Positions 24,540-32,675 of a stretch of 32,752 nucleotides of DNA are shown here, one piece after another; within the stretch, counting starts at the first letter, position 1, and every line of letters begins with the position of its first letter. The stretch spans positions 1 through 32,752 of the forward strand of contig NZ_JBMMGT010000028.1 of NCBI RefSeq assembly GCF_049366555.1, given 5' to 3'. The notes under the pieces were generated by a model, which had not been told where the DNA came from, did no database searches, and was given only the letters and a program-made list of their open reading frames with translations. This DNA is from Avibacterium volantium_A. GTDB taxonomy: Bacteria; Pseudomonadota; Gammaproteobacteria; Enterobacterales; Pasteurellaceae. The position numbers were made by a program, and so were the translations under genes.

Positions 24540-25217
24540 ATGCAAAAAATGCTAAAACAGCATATTAAATTTTTCACCAGTTTGATCTTGGTGGTTCTCT
24601 CTTTTATGGCATTTCGCCTGCTCTCGCAAGGCGATATTAGTACCGATCTCATTTATTCTTGGGATATGGGAATGAGCCTGTATTTATTTTGGACATTCTG
24701 GACAATTCGCCAACAACATCGTCATCGCGAGCAGATGACCGCAGTGCTACAAGAGCGCCAAGCTGGGACAAAAGCAATGTTCGTCATCGTTAGCGTGATT
24801 ATCGGTGCTTGTATCGTGGCATTGGTTCGCTTAGTGAGCATTGCGCAAAATCTTCCACCAATGGAAAAAGCTTGGCATATCACTTTAGCGATTATTTCCA
24901 TTTTCCTTTCTTGGTTGGTGATCCATATTCTGTTTGCTATTCGCTATGCCCATTTGTTCTATCACGCGAAAGTCAGCGGCGAGCCAATGCCACTGCAAAT
25001 TCCACAGAGCAACGGGCAAAATGGCTATCAAACCGAGCCAAATTACTATGATTTTATTTACACCGCCTTGATTATCGGCACATCAGCACAAACGGCCGAT
25101 GTGATGTTTTCTTCAAGAGCGGGGCGAATTTTGGGCGGAATTCACAGCATTGTCGCCTTTATTTTCAACGTAACCGTGCTTTCCTTATTAATTAACATTA
25201 TTTCTGGTTTTATTTAA
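24540..25217 (+). CDS. DUF1345 integral membrane protein, function unknown
   Basis: A 225-residue protein with about five hydrophobic segments (near 10-25, 40-55, 78-100, 112-135 and 200-224) and a conserved block before the last, NYYDFIYTALIIGTSAQTADV (outline near 167-187), typical of DUF1345. It has no known function or catalytic residues I can name. It ends 10 bp before the ilvA start on the same strand, so the two are very likely co-transcribed. A role in branched-chain amino acid or keto-acid movement is only a guess from position. An uptake sequence (24473) lies in the preceding gap. Confidence 0.8.
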   Translation: MQKMLKQHIKFFTSLILVVLSFMAFRLLSQGDISTDLIYSWDMGMSLYLFWTFWTIRQQHRHREQMTAVLQERQAGTKAMFVIVSVIIGACIVALVRLVSIAQNLPPMEKAWHITLAIISIFLSWLVIHILFAIRYAHLFYHAKVSGEPMPLQIPQSNGQNGYQTEPNYYDFIYTALIIGTSAQTADVMFSSRAGRILGGIHSIVAFIFNVTVLSLLINIISGFI

Positions 25218-25227
25218 GGATAATAAA

Positions 25228-26775
25228 ATGACAACCCTTGCATTTAGCAATCTAACTCCGAGCGGAGATGATTATTTAAAAACCATTTTGAAACTGGGAT
25301 CTGTGGTGTATCAAGCAGCGCAAACAACCCCCTTGCAACCAATGGATAAACTTTCCGCGCGGCTGCACAATCAGGTTTTAATTAAACGTGAAGATCGCCA
25401 GCCTGTGCATAGCTTTAAATTGCGTGGCGCTTATGCAATGATCGCCGCCTTAAATGATGAACAACGCCAAGCTGGCGTGATTGCGGCCTCGGCGGGCAAC
25501 CACGCGCAGGGCGTGGCACTATCTGCCAAATTACTGTGCTTGAAAGCGTTAATCGTGATGCCACAGAATACGCCAAGTATTAAAGTAGATGCGGTGCGCC
25601 GTTTTGGGGGTGAAGTGCTACTTTACGGTGCAAACTTTGATGAAGCCAAAGGCAAGGCGATTGAACTTTCTAAAAGTAAAAATATGACGTTTATTCCCCC
25701 TTTCGATCACCCTTTAGTGATCGCAGGGCAAGGGACATTGGCGCTTGAATTGTTACAACAATCGTCCAATATCGACCGCGTTTTTGTGCCAGTGGGCGGG
25801 GGCGGCTTAGCCGCAGGGGTTGCCGTGCTAATCAAACAATTAATGCCAGAAATTAAAGTAATAGGCGTGGAAAGCAAGGATTCAGCCTGCCTGTATCACG
25901 CCTTAAAAGCTGGGCAACCAGTGGATTTAGAACGAGTGGGTTTATTTGCCGATGGCGTGGCAGTAAAACGCATTGGCGATGAAACCTTCCGCTTATGTCA
26001 GCAATATCTTGATGATGTGGTACTGGTGGACGGAGATGAAATTTGTGCCGCAATGAAAGATATTTTTGAAAATGTACGCGCAATTGCAGAGCCGTCAGGC
26101 GCGGTGTCACTGGCAGGGCTAAAAAAATACGTTAAAGAAAATAACATTCAAGGGGAAACCTTGGTGAATATTTTATCGGGCGCCAACCTAAATTTCCATA
26201 CGCTACGTTATGTGTCTGAGCGTTGCGAAATTGGTGAAAAACACGAAGCAATGCTTGCGGTAACCATTCCTGAAGAAAAAGGCAGTTTCTTGCGTTTCTG
26301 CCATTTGCTTGGCGATCGTGCTGTTACGGAATTTAACTACCGCTATGCGGATCAAGCACAAGCTTGCATTTTTGTCGGGGTGAGAATTCGTGGTGAAGAT
26401 GAGAAAAATGACATTATCGCGCAGTTGCAACAACAAGGTTATTCCGTGATGGATCTGTCTGATGATGATGTGGCGAAAACGCACATTCGTTATATGATCG
26501 GCGGACGCTCATTAAGCAAGGCGAAAGAACGTTTATATAGCTTCGAGTTCCCAGAACAAAAAGGTGCGTTACTTAAATTCCTTGAAATGCTCGGCACGCA
26601 CTGGAACATCTCACTGTTCCACTACCGCGCTCACGGCGCAGACTACGGCAATGTGCTTGCAGGCTTCCAACTAGATGAAAACGATGAAATTCGCTTCAAC
26701 ACCCATTTGGAAGAATTAGCCTATACTTATCAAGATGTTACCAACAGCCCAGCGTATAAGTATTTTTTAGGATAA
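25228..26775 (+). CDS. ilvA: Biosynthetic threonine deaminase
   Basis: PLP enzyme converting threonine to 2-ketobutyrate, the committed step of isoleucine synthesis. The 515-residue length equals the allosteric biosynthetic form. The catalytic domain has the PLP lysine at 64 in VHSFKLRGAY and the phosphate-binding PVGGGGLAAG. The C-terminal third (about 330-515) contains two ACT-like domains, starting EKHEAMLAVTIPEEKGSF and FEFPEQKGALLKFLEMLG, that bind isoleucine/valine. It follows the DUF1345 gene by 10 bp and is the last gene of the ilv cluster before a strong terminator. Confidence 0.97.
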   Translation: MTTLAFSNLTPSGDDYLKTILKLGSVVYQAAQTTPLQPMDKLSARLHNQVLIKREDRQPVHSFKLRGAYAMIAALNDEQRQAGVIAASAGNHAQGVALSAKLLCLKALIVMPQNTPSIKVDAVRRFGGEVLLYGANFDEAKGKAIELSKSKNMTFIPPFDHPLVIAGQGTLALELLQQSSNIDRVFVPVGGGGLAAGVAVLIKQLMPEIKVIGVESKDSACLYHALKAGQPVDLERVGLFADGVAVKRIGDETFRLCQQYLDDVVLVDGDEICAAMKDIFENVRAIAEPSGAVSLAGLKKYVKENNIQGETLVNILSGANLNFHTLRYVSERCEIGEKHEAMLAVTIPEEKGSFLRFCHLLGDRAVTEFNYRYADQAQACIFVGVRIRGEDEKNDIIAQLQQQGYSVMDLSDDDVAKTHIRYMIGGRSLSKAKERLYSFEFPEQKGALLKFLEMLGTHWNISLFHYRAHGADYGNVLAGFQLDENDEIRFNTHLEELAYTYQDVTNSPAYKYFLG

Positions 26776-26791
26776 GCTAAAACATAAAAAG

Positions 26792-26826
26792 AAAAACCAC
26801 CGCAACGAAAGTGCGGTGGTTTTTTT
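26792..26826 (+). terminator. Rho-independent terminator of the ilv cluster, built from uptake sequences
   Basis: CCACCGCA (26797-26804) pairs with TGCGGTGG (26812-26819), extended by A/T pairs, 7-nt loop, T run to 26826. It contains the exact uptake sequence at 26809-26817. Confidence 0.9.
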
Positions 26827-26840
26827 ATGAATTTTTACTC

Positions 26841-26871
26841 GTAAAAAGAAAGGGAGGTTTTACCTCCCTTT
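26841..26871 (-). terminator. Terminator of gdhA
   Basis: AAAGGGAGGT (26849-26858) and ACCTCCCTTT (26862-26871) form a 10-bp stem with a 3-nt loop. On the minus strand it is followed by CTTTTTAC. It faces the ilvA terminator. Confidence 0.85.
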
Positions 26872-26941
26872 GCTTGAATGAATACATTAATGTCCTTTCG
26901 CGCTACTTGCTTAGTCCATAATGTGTCTTGCCCTTTAAGGA

Positions 26942-28291
26942 TTAGTAAACGCCTTGCGCTAACATTGCATCTGCAACTTTTACGAAACCTGCGATGTTTG
27001 CACCAGTTACGTAATTGATGTTCGCTTGGCCTTCCACCGTACCGTATTTTTTACAGTTTGCGTGAATGTCGAGCATAATTTGTTTTAATTTTGCGTCCAC
27101 TTCTTCCGCTGTCCAGTATAGACGTTGTGAGCTTTGCGCCATTTCTAAACCAGATGTTGCCACGCCACCTGCGTTTGCTGCTTTACCTGGGCCGAATAAT
27201 ACGCCAGCTTCAAGTAGTGCATCTGTTGCTTCGATAGTGGTTGGCATATTTGCACCTTCTGCCACAAGTTGTACGCCATTGGCGATCAATTTTTGTGCGT
27301 CAGCAAGGTCTAGCTCGTTTTGTGTTGCACAAGGTAAAGCGATGTCTGCTTTCACGCCCCAAGGACGCTCGCCTGCAACATATTGTAAGCCGAATTTTTC
27401 TGCGTAATCTTTCACGCGTCCACGTTGTACGTTTTTGATTTCCATTAACGCAGCTAATTTTTCTGCTGTGAAGCCCGCTTCATCATAAACATAACCAGAG
27501 CTGTCAGAACAAGTAACCACTTTCGCACCAAGTTGTAAGGCTTTTTCAATGGCATATTGTGCTACGTTACCTGAACCTGAAACCACAACGGTTTTGCCTT
27601 GGAATGATTGATTTTTTTCTTCAAGCATTGCTTGCGCGAAATAAACTAAGCCGTAACCTGTTGCTTCTGGGCGAATTAAGCTACCACCGAATGACAATCC
27701 ACGCCCTGTGAACACGCAACCTGCTTGGTTTGATAATTTTTTCATCATACCAGCAAGGTAGCCCACTTCACGACCGCCAACACCGATGTCGCCTGCTGGC
27801 ACGTCTGTGTCTGGGCCAATGTGGCGATAAAGTTCGCTGATTAATGCTTGGCAGAAACGCATTACTTCACCGTCAGATTTGCCTTTAGGATCAAAGTCTG
27901 AACCACCTTTACCACCGCCCATTGGTAATGTAGTTAATGCGTTTTTGAAGATTTGCTCAAATCCTAAGAATTTTAAGATAGATTGGTTTACCGATGGGTG
28001 AAAACGCATTCCGCCTTTAAATGGCCCGATCGCGCTGTTGAATTGTACGCGGAAAGCACGGTTTACTTGCACTTGTCCTTTGTCATCTGTCCACGCTACA
28101 CGGAATTGGATTAAACGCTCTGGCTCAACAAGACGCTCCAAAAGCGCTTGTGAACGATATTGTGGATTTTTCTCTAAGAATGGCCAAATTGAAGTGAACA
28201 CTTCACGCACCGCTTGTAAAAACTCTGGCTGGTGTCCATCGCGTTGTTCAACTTTGGCTAAAAATTCTTCTAATGAGCTAACTTGTGACAT
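26942..28291 (-). CDS. gdhA: NADP-specific glutamate dehydrogenase
   Basis: Assimilates ammonia by reductive amination of 2-oxoglutarate to glutamate. The 449-residue protein is of the hexameric NADP-type family. The catalytic lysine is Lys128 in PMGGGKGGSDFDPKG, the second active-site block is VPAGDIGVGGREVGYL, and the nucleotide-binding VVSGSGNVAQYA follows near 236. A good ribosome site (AAGGAAG) precedes the ATG. It is monocistronic, with a 245-bp upstream region containing a structured segment and a downstream terminator. Confidence 0.97.
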   Translation of the reverse strand: MSQVSSLEEFLAKVEQRDGHQPEFLQAVREVFTSIWPFLEKNPQYRSQALLERLVEPERLIQFRVAWTDDKGQVQVNRAFRVQFNSAIGPFKGGMRFHPSVNQSILKFLGFEQIFKNALTTLPMGGGKGGSDFDPKGKSDGEVMRFCQALISELYRHIGPDTDVPAGDIGVGGREVGYLAGMMKKLSNQAGCVFTGRGLSFGGSLIRPEATGYGLVYFAQAMLEEKNQSFQGKTVVVSGSGNVAQYAIEKALQLGAKVVTCSDSSGYVYDEAGFTAEKLAALMEIKNVQRGRVKDYAEKFGLQYVAGERPWGVKADIALPCATQNELDLADAQKLIANGVQLVAEGANMPTTIEATDALLEAGVLFGPGKAANAGGVATSGLEMAQSSQRLYWTAEEVDAKLKQIMLDIHANCKKYGTVEGQANINYVTGANIAGFVKVADAMLAQGVY

Positions 28292-28341
28292 AGTTTACTT
28301 CCTTTATGTGTGTATGATGTTGATAAATTTATTATTAGAAT

Positions 28342-28390
28342 GGCTAAAGTCTGGCGTTGCAGCCTTTAGATAAGCCTCAGAAACCGGCTT
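28342..28390 (-). promoter_or_regulatory. Paired hairpins in the 5' region of gdhA
   Basis: In plus-strand terms CTAAAG (28344-28349) pairs with CTTTAG (28364-28369), and AAGCC (28372-28376) with GGCTT (28386-28390). GGCT at 28342-28345 could compete for AGCC at 28373-28376. A possible minus-strand promoter, TTGCAA (28427-28422) and CATAGT (28403-28398) with 18-bp spacing, would put both hairpins in the transcript. No known riboswitch consensus is recognised. Confidence 0.35.
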
Positions 28391-28474
28391 GGGAATTACT
28401 ATGCAACAAAAAGGGGGAATATTGCAAATATTTTTTTATAAAAAAATTATTTTTTATATGAGATTTGATGATTA

Positions 28475-28526
28475 TCAAAAAAGTACGGTGATTTGTGAAA
28501 AATTTCTAAAAAAAGCACCGCACTTT
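28475..28526 (-). terminator. Terminator of the ychE-like gene formed by an inverted uptake-sequence pair
   Basis: CACCGCACTTT (28516-28526) pairs with AAAGTACGGTG (28480-28490, one mismatch: a degenerate uptake sequence) over a long A/T-rich loop. T-rich sequence follows on the minus strand. Confidence 0.6.
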
Positions 28527-28536
28527 AAGAAATGAA

Positions 28537-29163
28537 CTAGAAAAGATGAAGGTTTTTAATTCCTTCCACAATAATTTCAACACCTAGCGACATCAAAATT
28601 AGACCCATAATACGGGTGATAACGTTTGAGCCAGTTTTGCCTAATTTTTTAACTAACGGCTCAGAATAGCGTAATAAGATGTAACAACATAAGCCAAATA
28701 GGGCGATGGTGAGTGATGTGTAAACATAATCCATTACAGTAGTTTGATTTGAGCCAAACACGATGGTTGCGCTGATTGAGCCAGGGCCTGCCATAATCGG
28801 CATTGCCAGTGGTACAACGGCGATGTTGTTGTAATCGTCAAAGTTTTCCGCTTTTTCTTCTTTATTGATTTTATGATCACCGATTTTACCGTTAATCATT
28901 GTGAGTGCGATCATTGCCACCAAGATCCCGCCCGCAATGCGGAAAGAGTTAATGGAAATATGAAAGGCTTCTAAAATCATATTGCCAAAGAAGAAGCTAA
29001 CTAACAAAATTACAGAAACAGAAAAACAAGTAATCAACCCTGTTCGATTTTGTTGAGCGGGTGTTTGGTCGGTCGTCATTGAATAAAAAATTGGAATAAC
29101 CCCAATCGGGTTTACCAAGGCAATAAGACTGACAAAAAATTGAATATAAATTGCGAGATCCAT
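28537..29163 (-). CDS. ychE: MarC/UPF0056-family membrane protein, YchE-like
   Basis: A 208-residue inner-membrane protein with six predicted helices (near 5-25, 42-62, 68-88, 112-135, 145-165, 185-203). The repeated family motifs are ALVNPIGVIPIF near 16-27, FRIAGGILV near 74-82 and PLAMPIMAGPGSISATIV near 117-134. The C-terminus GSNVITRIMGLILMSLGVE is very like E. coli YchE, so the subgroup is YchE and not MarC or YhgN. The family was once linked to antibiotic resistance, but that is not supported; function unknown. Confidence 0.85.
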   Translation of the reverse strand: MDLAIYIQFFVSLIALVNPIGVIPIFYSMTTDQTPAQQNRTGLITCFSVSVILLVSFFFGNMILEAFHISINSFRIAGGILVAMIALTMINGKIGDHKINKEEKAENFDDYNNIAVVPLAMPIMAGPGSISATIVFGSNQTTVMDYVYTSLTIALFGLCCYILLRYSEPLVKKLGKTGSNVITRIMGLILMSLGVEIIVEGIKNLHLF

Positions 29164-29264
29164 AGATAGAATAAAATAGTGAAAATAGGGACGCTATTAT
29201 AGGATTGATTGAGCAAATCAACAAGAAAAGTGCGGTGGTTTTTTGCTGAGAAAATAGCAAAGCC

Positions 29265-29297
29265 GAGAAAAATAACGCCCCTGAATTGTCAGGGGCG
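29265..29297 (-). terminator. Terminator of the metNIQ operon
   Basis: CGCCCCTGA (29276-29284) and TCAGGGGCG (29289-29297) form a perfect 9-bp stem with a 4-nt loop. Read on the minus strand it is followed by TTATTTTTC. Confidence 0.9.
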
Positions 29298-29328
29298 ATG
29301 GTATAAAATTGAGTAAAGAAGAAAGGGA

Positions 29329-30159
29329 CTACCAGCCTTTAACCACACCGTCTTTGAAGTATTTTACCGCTTCTTGATACACTTCATCAGTTTGGTAAGC
29401 TTTCACGAAGTTTTTCACGGCATCGCTGTCTTTGTTGTCTTCACGAGCAACGATAATGTTCACATAAGGGGAATCTTTATCTTCCACAAACACGCCGTGT
29501 TCTTCAGTATTTAAGCCTACTTGACCCGCGTAAGTGTTGTTCACCACGGCTAAATCTACATCATCTAAGGCACGCGCTGCAACTGACGTATCCACTTCTT
29601 TAATTTGTAGATTTTTCGGATTTTCTACGATGTCTAAAGAAGTTGCGAATAGGTTAGTGTTATCTTTTAATTTAATTAAGCCTTGTTTTTCTAATAAAAT
29701 TAATGCGCGCGCAAGGTTACTTGGATCATTTGGCACTGCGATGATCGCGCCATCTTTTAACTCGTTCACGTTTTTAATTTTTTTCGAATAACCCGCTAAT
29801 GGATACACGAAAGTGTTACCCACAATCACAAGATTTTTGTAACCGTGTTCTTGTGAATCTTTATCAAGATAAGGTTTGTGCTGCATTGCGTTAAGATCTA
29901 AATCACCGTTGCTTACCGCTGGGTTTGGTAATGAATATTCGTTAAATTCAACGAACTCCACATCTAAGCCATATTTTTCTTTTGCCACTTTCGCTGCAAT
30001 TTCAGCCACTTGATGCTCAGGGCCAGACATCACGCCCACTTTAATTTTTTGTGCAGCAGGTTGTGCTGCGGCGGTTTCGGTTTTTTTGTCATCTTTACAA
30101 GCAGTTAGCGCTAAAACTGATGAAAGTGCTGCAACAGTGAATAATTTTTTAAAGTTCAT
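29329..30159 (-). CDS. metQ: Methionine ABC transporter substrate-binding lipoprotein
   Basis: Binds D/L-methionine and delivers it to MetNI. The 276-residue protein has a lipoprotein signal peptide MNFKKLFTVAALSSVLALTAC, with Cys21 as the acylated residue and LTAC as the lipobox, then an NlpA/MetQ domain (KIKVGVMSGPEHQVAE from about 38). Family segments include NGDLDLNAMQHKPYLD and the binding-site NTYAGQVGL. It is the third gene of the minus-strand operon, 32 bp after metI, and is followed by a terminator. Confidence 0.95.
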   Translation of the reverse strand: MNFKKLFTVAALSSVLALTACKDDKKTETAAAQPAAQKIKVGVMSGPEHQVAEIAAKVAKEKYGLDVEFVEFNEYSLPNPAVSNGDLDLNAMQHKPYLDKDSQEHGYKNLVIVGNTFVYPLAGYSKKIKNVNELKDGAIIAVPNDPSNLARALILLEKQGLIKLKDNTNLFATSLDIVENPKNLQIKEVDTSVAARALDDVDLAVVNNTYAGQVGLNTEEHGVFVEDKDSPYVNIIVAREDNKDSDAVKNFVKAYQTDEVYQEAVKYFKDGVVKGW

Positions 30160-30191
30160 TTTACTTTCCTTTTTAGTGAGTGATGTTGAGA

Positions 30192-30881
30192 TTAACGATG
30201 ATCAAAATGATTCGCTAATTTGTTACCGTATTTTTCGCATAACATTACGATAAGTACGATGATAATAGTAGAAACCCAAAGTACATAAGGCATATTACGG
30301 TGTAAGCCAAACGAAATTGCGGTGTTACCTAAACCGCCGCCGCCTACCGCGCCTGCCATTGCGGAATAACCAATCAGCGTAACTAAGGTGAGTGTCATTG
30401 CTTTAATGAGAATTGGCAGGGCTTCAGGCAAATAAAAACGCGTGACCAATTGCCAAACGTTTGTTCCCATTGCTTTGGCGGTTTCTGTTAAACCCGTTGG
30501 AATATCGCCTAAGGCGTTTACCGTTAAACGCGCGTAAAATGGCAATGCGGCAACACTTAATGGAATGATAGCTGCCGTTGTACCTAAGGTTGTGCCAACT
30601 AAGAAACGCGTTACGGGCATTAAATCGAAGAGCAAAATAATGAAGGGAATAGAACGCCCAACGTTAATAATGACTTCTAAAGTGCGGTTCAATTTTTTGT
30701 TATTTAGGGTTTGCCCTTCTTTGGTTAAGAAGGTGATAATACCTAGTGGCAAGCCAAATAGCACGGCAAAAAAGGTTGCTACAAGGCTCATATAAACGGT
30801 CTCAAATGAGCTATTGGCGATAAGTTGCCACACTTGTGGGGTAAGCTGACGGGAAAATTCCGCACTAAATTCAGTCCACAT
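30192..30881 (-). CDS. metI: Methionine ABC transporter permease
   Basis: Membrane subunit of the methionine importer. The 229-residue protein has about five helices. The coupling (EAA) loop is in GLTETAKAMGTNVWQLVTRFYLPEALP in outline near 136-162, including the conserved Ala and Gly. VGRSIPFIILLFDLMPVTR near 93-111 is typical of MetI. It overlaps metN by 11 bp, indicating translational coupling. Confidence 0.95.
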   Translation of the reverse strand: MWTEFSAEFSRQLTPQVWQLIANSSFETVYMSLVATFFAVLFGLPLGIITFLTKEGQTLNNKKLNRTLEVIINVGRSIPFIILLFDLMPVTRFLVGTTLGTTAAIIPLSVAALPFYARLTVNALGDIPTGLTETAKAMGTNVWQLVTRFYLPEALPILIKAMTLTLVTLIGYSAMAGAVGGGGLGNTAISFGLHRNMPYVLWVSTIIIVLIVMLCEKYGNKLANHFDHR

Positions 30882-31908
30882 AACCTAATACCTCTACACG
30901 AACATTATTTTCCATTAAATAAATCTTAGCTTGTGTAATGGCATCTTCTTTGCCTTCCACTTCTGCGATGGTAAAACCAAATTTCACGCCACCCGCATAA
31001 TCAATTTGCGAGGTTAAAATACTTAAATCCACCCCAAAACGTTTAGAGGCTTGTGAAAGTAAAGGGGCGTCCACTGAACGGCCAGTAAACTCAAATTTAA
31101 TGATCGGCCAAGCATTTGGGTGTTTTGGGGTTGGCGATAATTTTTCCAAATATTCTTCAGGCAAGTTAATGTGGAATGTTGAGCTAATAAATTGCTGCGC
31201 CAGCTCGGTTTTAGGATTAGAGAAAATTTCACTTACCGAGCCTTGTTCCACTAAACGCCCTTTATCAATTACCGCCACTTGATCGCAAATGCGTTTTACC
31301 ACGTCCATTTCGTGCGTGATTAACAAAATAGTGATACCTAAAGTGCGGTTGATTTCTTTTAATAATTTTAAAATTGCTTGCGTGGTAGCTGGATCTAACG
31401 CACTGGTTGCTTCATCGCACAGTAGCACCTTTGGATCACTTGCTAATGCACGCGCAATCGCAACACGTTGCTTTTGCCCACCTGAAAGGTTGGCAGGGTA
31501 AACATCGCGCTTTTCACTTAATCCGACTAAGGAAAGCAGCTGTTCCACTTTTTGTTTAATATGGGCTTTGCTTTCACCGGCTAATTCCAACGGCAACGCG
31601 ATATTGCCATAAACGGTGCGCGAACTGAGCAAATTGAAATGCTGGAAAATCATTCCAATATTACGGCGTTCTTGAATGAGTTGGCTGTCTGACAAATGCG
31701 TTAATTCTTTGCCATTTACCACTACCGAACCCGACGTTGGGCGTTCCAACAAGTTCACACAACGGATAAGCGTGCTTTTCCCTGCGCCAGATGCGCCAAT
31801 CACGCCACAAATTTGGCCTTTAGGAACGTGAAGATTGACATCATCAAGTGCGGTGATTTTTTTATCCGCAATGTCAAAAATTTTACTAAGGTTTTCTAGC
31901 TTAATCAT
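30871..31908 (-). CDS. metN: Methionine ABC transporter ATPase
   Basis: ATPase subunit of MetNIQ. The 345-residue protein has Walker A GASGAGKST at 38-46, signature LSGGQKQRVA, Walker B VLLCDEA and a C-terminal ACT-like NIL domain (about 265-345) that binds methionine and inhibits transport when the pool is high. Two uptake sequences are intragenic (31341, 31846). It is the first gene of the operon, preceded by a promoter with MetJ boxes. Confidence 0.96.
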   Translation of the reverse strand: MIKLENLSKIFDIADKKITALDDVNLHVPKGQICGVIGASGAGKSTLIRCVNLLERPTSGSVVVNGKELTHLSDSQLIQERRNIGMIFQHFNLLSSRTVYGNIALPLELAGESKAHIKQKVEQLLSLVGLSEKRDVYPANLSGGQKQRVAIARALASDPKVLLCDEATSALDPATTQAILKLLKEINRTLGITILLITHEMDVVKRICDQVAVIDKGRLVEQGSVSEIFSNPKTELAQQFISSTFHINLPEEYLEKLSPTPKHPNAWPIIKFEFTGRSVDAPLLSQASKRFGVDLSILTSQIDYAGGVKFGFTIAEVEGKEDAITQAKIYLMENNVRVEVLGYVD

Positions 31909-31948
31909 ATAAGCCCTTTTTAATATGCTTAAATTTAAGTTTTTTCGT

Positions 31949-31976
31949 ATTTTAGACGTCTAGATTGCTATGTCAA
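31949..31976 (-). promoter_or_regulatory. Predicted metNIQ promoter
   Basis: On the minus strand a consensus -35 TTGACA (31976-31971) is followed after 16 bp by -10 TAAAAT (31954-31949), 40 bp upstream of the metN ATG. The spacer is filled by MetJ boxes. Confidence 0.75.
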
Positions 31977-31977
31977 T
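31954..31977. promoter_or_regulatory. MetJ operator (tandem met boxes)
   Basis: AGACGTCT (31954-31961) is an exact met-box consensus. It is followed directly by AGATTGCT (31962-31969, 5/8 matches) and ATGTCAAT (31970-31977, weaker). MetJ with S-adenosylmethionine binds tandem 8-bp boxes. Here they cover the spacer and -35 of the metNIQ promoter, so repression in methionine-rich conditions is expected. Confidence 0.85.
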
Positions 31978-32031
31978 ATTTATTCACAACATTTTTAGAA
32001 TGTTCAGCTATTAGTTAGAACAAAATTAAGT

Positions 32032-32037
32032 CATAAT
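32032..32037 (+). promoter_or_regulatory. Possible -10 for gmhB
   Basis: CATAAT (5/6 match), 41 bp before the chosen gmhB start. No convincing -35 at 16-18 bp. Confidence 0.3.
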
Positions 32038-32078
32038 TGAGCGAAATAGCAATAATAAAGATAAACAAGGATCAAAAC

Positions 32079-32633
32079 GTGAATAAAGCAATTTTTCTCG
32101 ATCGAGATGGCACGATCAACATTGATCACGGTTATGTACATCAAATTGATGATTTCCAATTTATCGAAGGCAGCATTGAAGCCTTGCAGCAACTCAAAGC
32201 AATGGGCTATTTATTGGTGCTGGTTACTAATCAATCAGGCATTGCAAGAGGCTATTTTTCGGAACAACAATTCCTACAACTCACAGAATGGATGGATTGG
32301 TCGCTGGCGGATCGCGGAGTGGATTTTGATGGCATCTATTATTGTCCCCATCACCCAGAGGGTAAAGGTGAATATATAGAAGATTGCGATTGTCGCAAGC
32401 CAAAATCAGGAATGTTATTGCAAGCAATTAAAGAATTACATATCGATCCAACACAGTCTTTTATGGTGGGGGATAAAAAAGAAGATATGCAGTCAGGCAA
32501 AGGGGCTGGCGTAAAAACCTGTGTTTTGGTACGAACAGGAAAAGCAGTAACCGAAGAAAGTGAAAAATCCGCAGATATTGTGATAAATAGTGTGGCAGAC
32601 TTGCCAGCGTTAATAAAGAAACTTAAAAAATAA
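32079..32633 (+). CDS. gmhB: D-glycero-beta-D-manno-heptose-1,7-bisphosphate 7-phosphatase
   Basis: Removes the C7 phosphate during ADP-heptose synthesis for the LPS inner core. The protein is about 184 residues from a GTG start at 32079, which has an AAGGAT ribosome site and gives the family N-terminus MNKAIFLDRDGTIN with nucleophile Asp and acid Asp. The conserved histidinol-phosphatase-like zinc loop CPHHPEG...CDCRKP and the motif VGDKKEDM are present. A TTG at 32037 would add 14 residues without homology. It diverges from metNIQ. Confidence 0.94.
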   Translation: MNKAIFLDRDGTINIDHGYVHQIDDFQFIEGSIEALQQLKAMGYLLVLVTNQSGIARGYFSEQQFLQLTEWMDWSLADRGVDFDGIYYCPHHPEGKGEYIEDCDCRKPKSGMLLQAIKELHIDPTQSFMVGDKKEDMQSGKGAGVKTCVLVRTGKAVTEESEKSADIVINSVADLPALIKKLKK

Positions 32634-32636
32634 ATG

Positions 32637-32675
32637 AAGTGCGGTAAAAAAGTTGCTAATTTTTTTACCGCACTT
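32637..32675 (+). terminator. gmhB terminator made of an inverted uptake-sequence pair
   Basis: The 15-nt arm at 32637-32651 (AAGTGCGGT plus six A) pairs perfectly with 32661-32675, 9-nt loop. Both arms are exact uptake sequences. It is symmetric and could terminate both strands. Confidence 0.8.

Larger units (their letters stand above)
6607..32675. repeat. Haemophilus-type DNA uptake sequences (AAGTGCGGT), 26 exact copies
   Basis: Dispersed 9-mers recognised during natural transformation in Pasteurellaceae. Plus-strand copies start at 6607, 6959, 7444, 7791, 8393, 10495, 17264, 17650, 17971, 18430, 19068, 22016, 24473, 26809, 29228, 30680, 31341, 31846 and 32637. Reverse-complement copies start at 13138, 15378, 17373, 19722, 20554, 28517 and 32667. 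Many are followed by an A/T run, as in the extended consensus. Several lie in terminator stems (17242-17281, 26792-26826, 28475-28526, 32637-32675). None was found in 1-6606. Confidence 0.92.
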
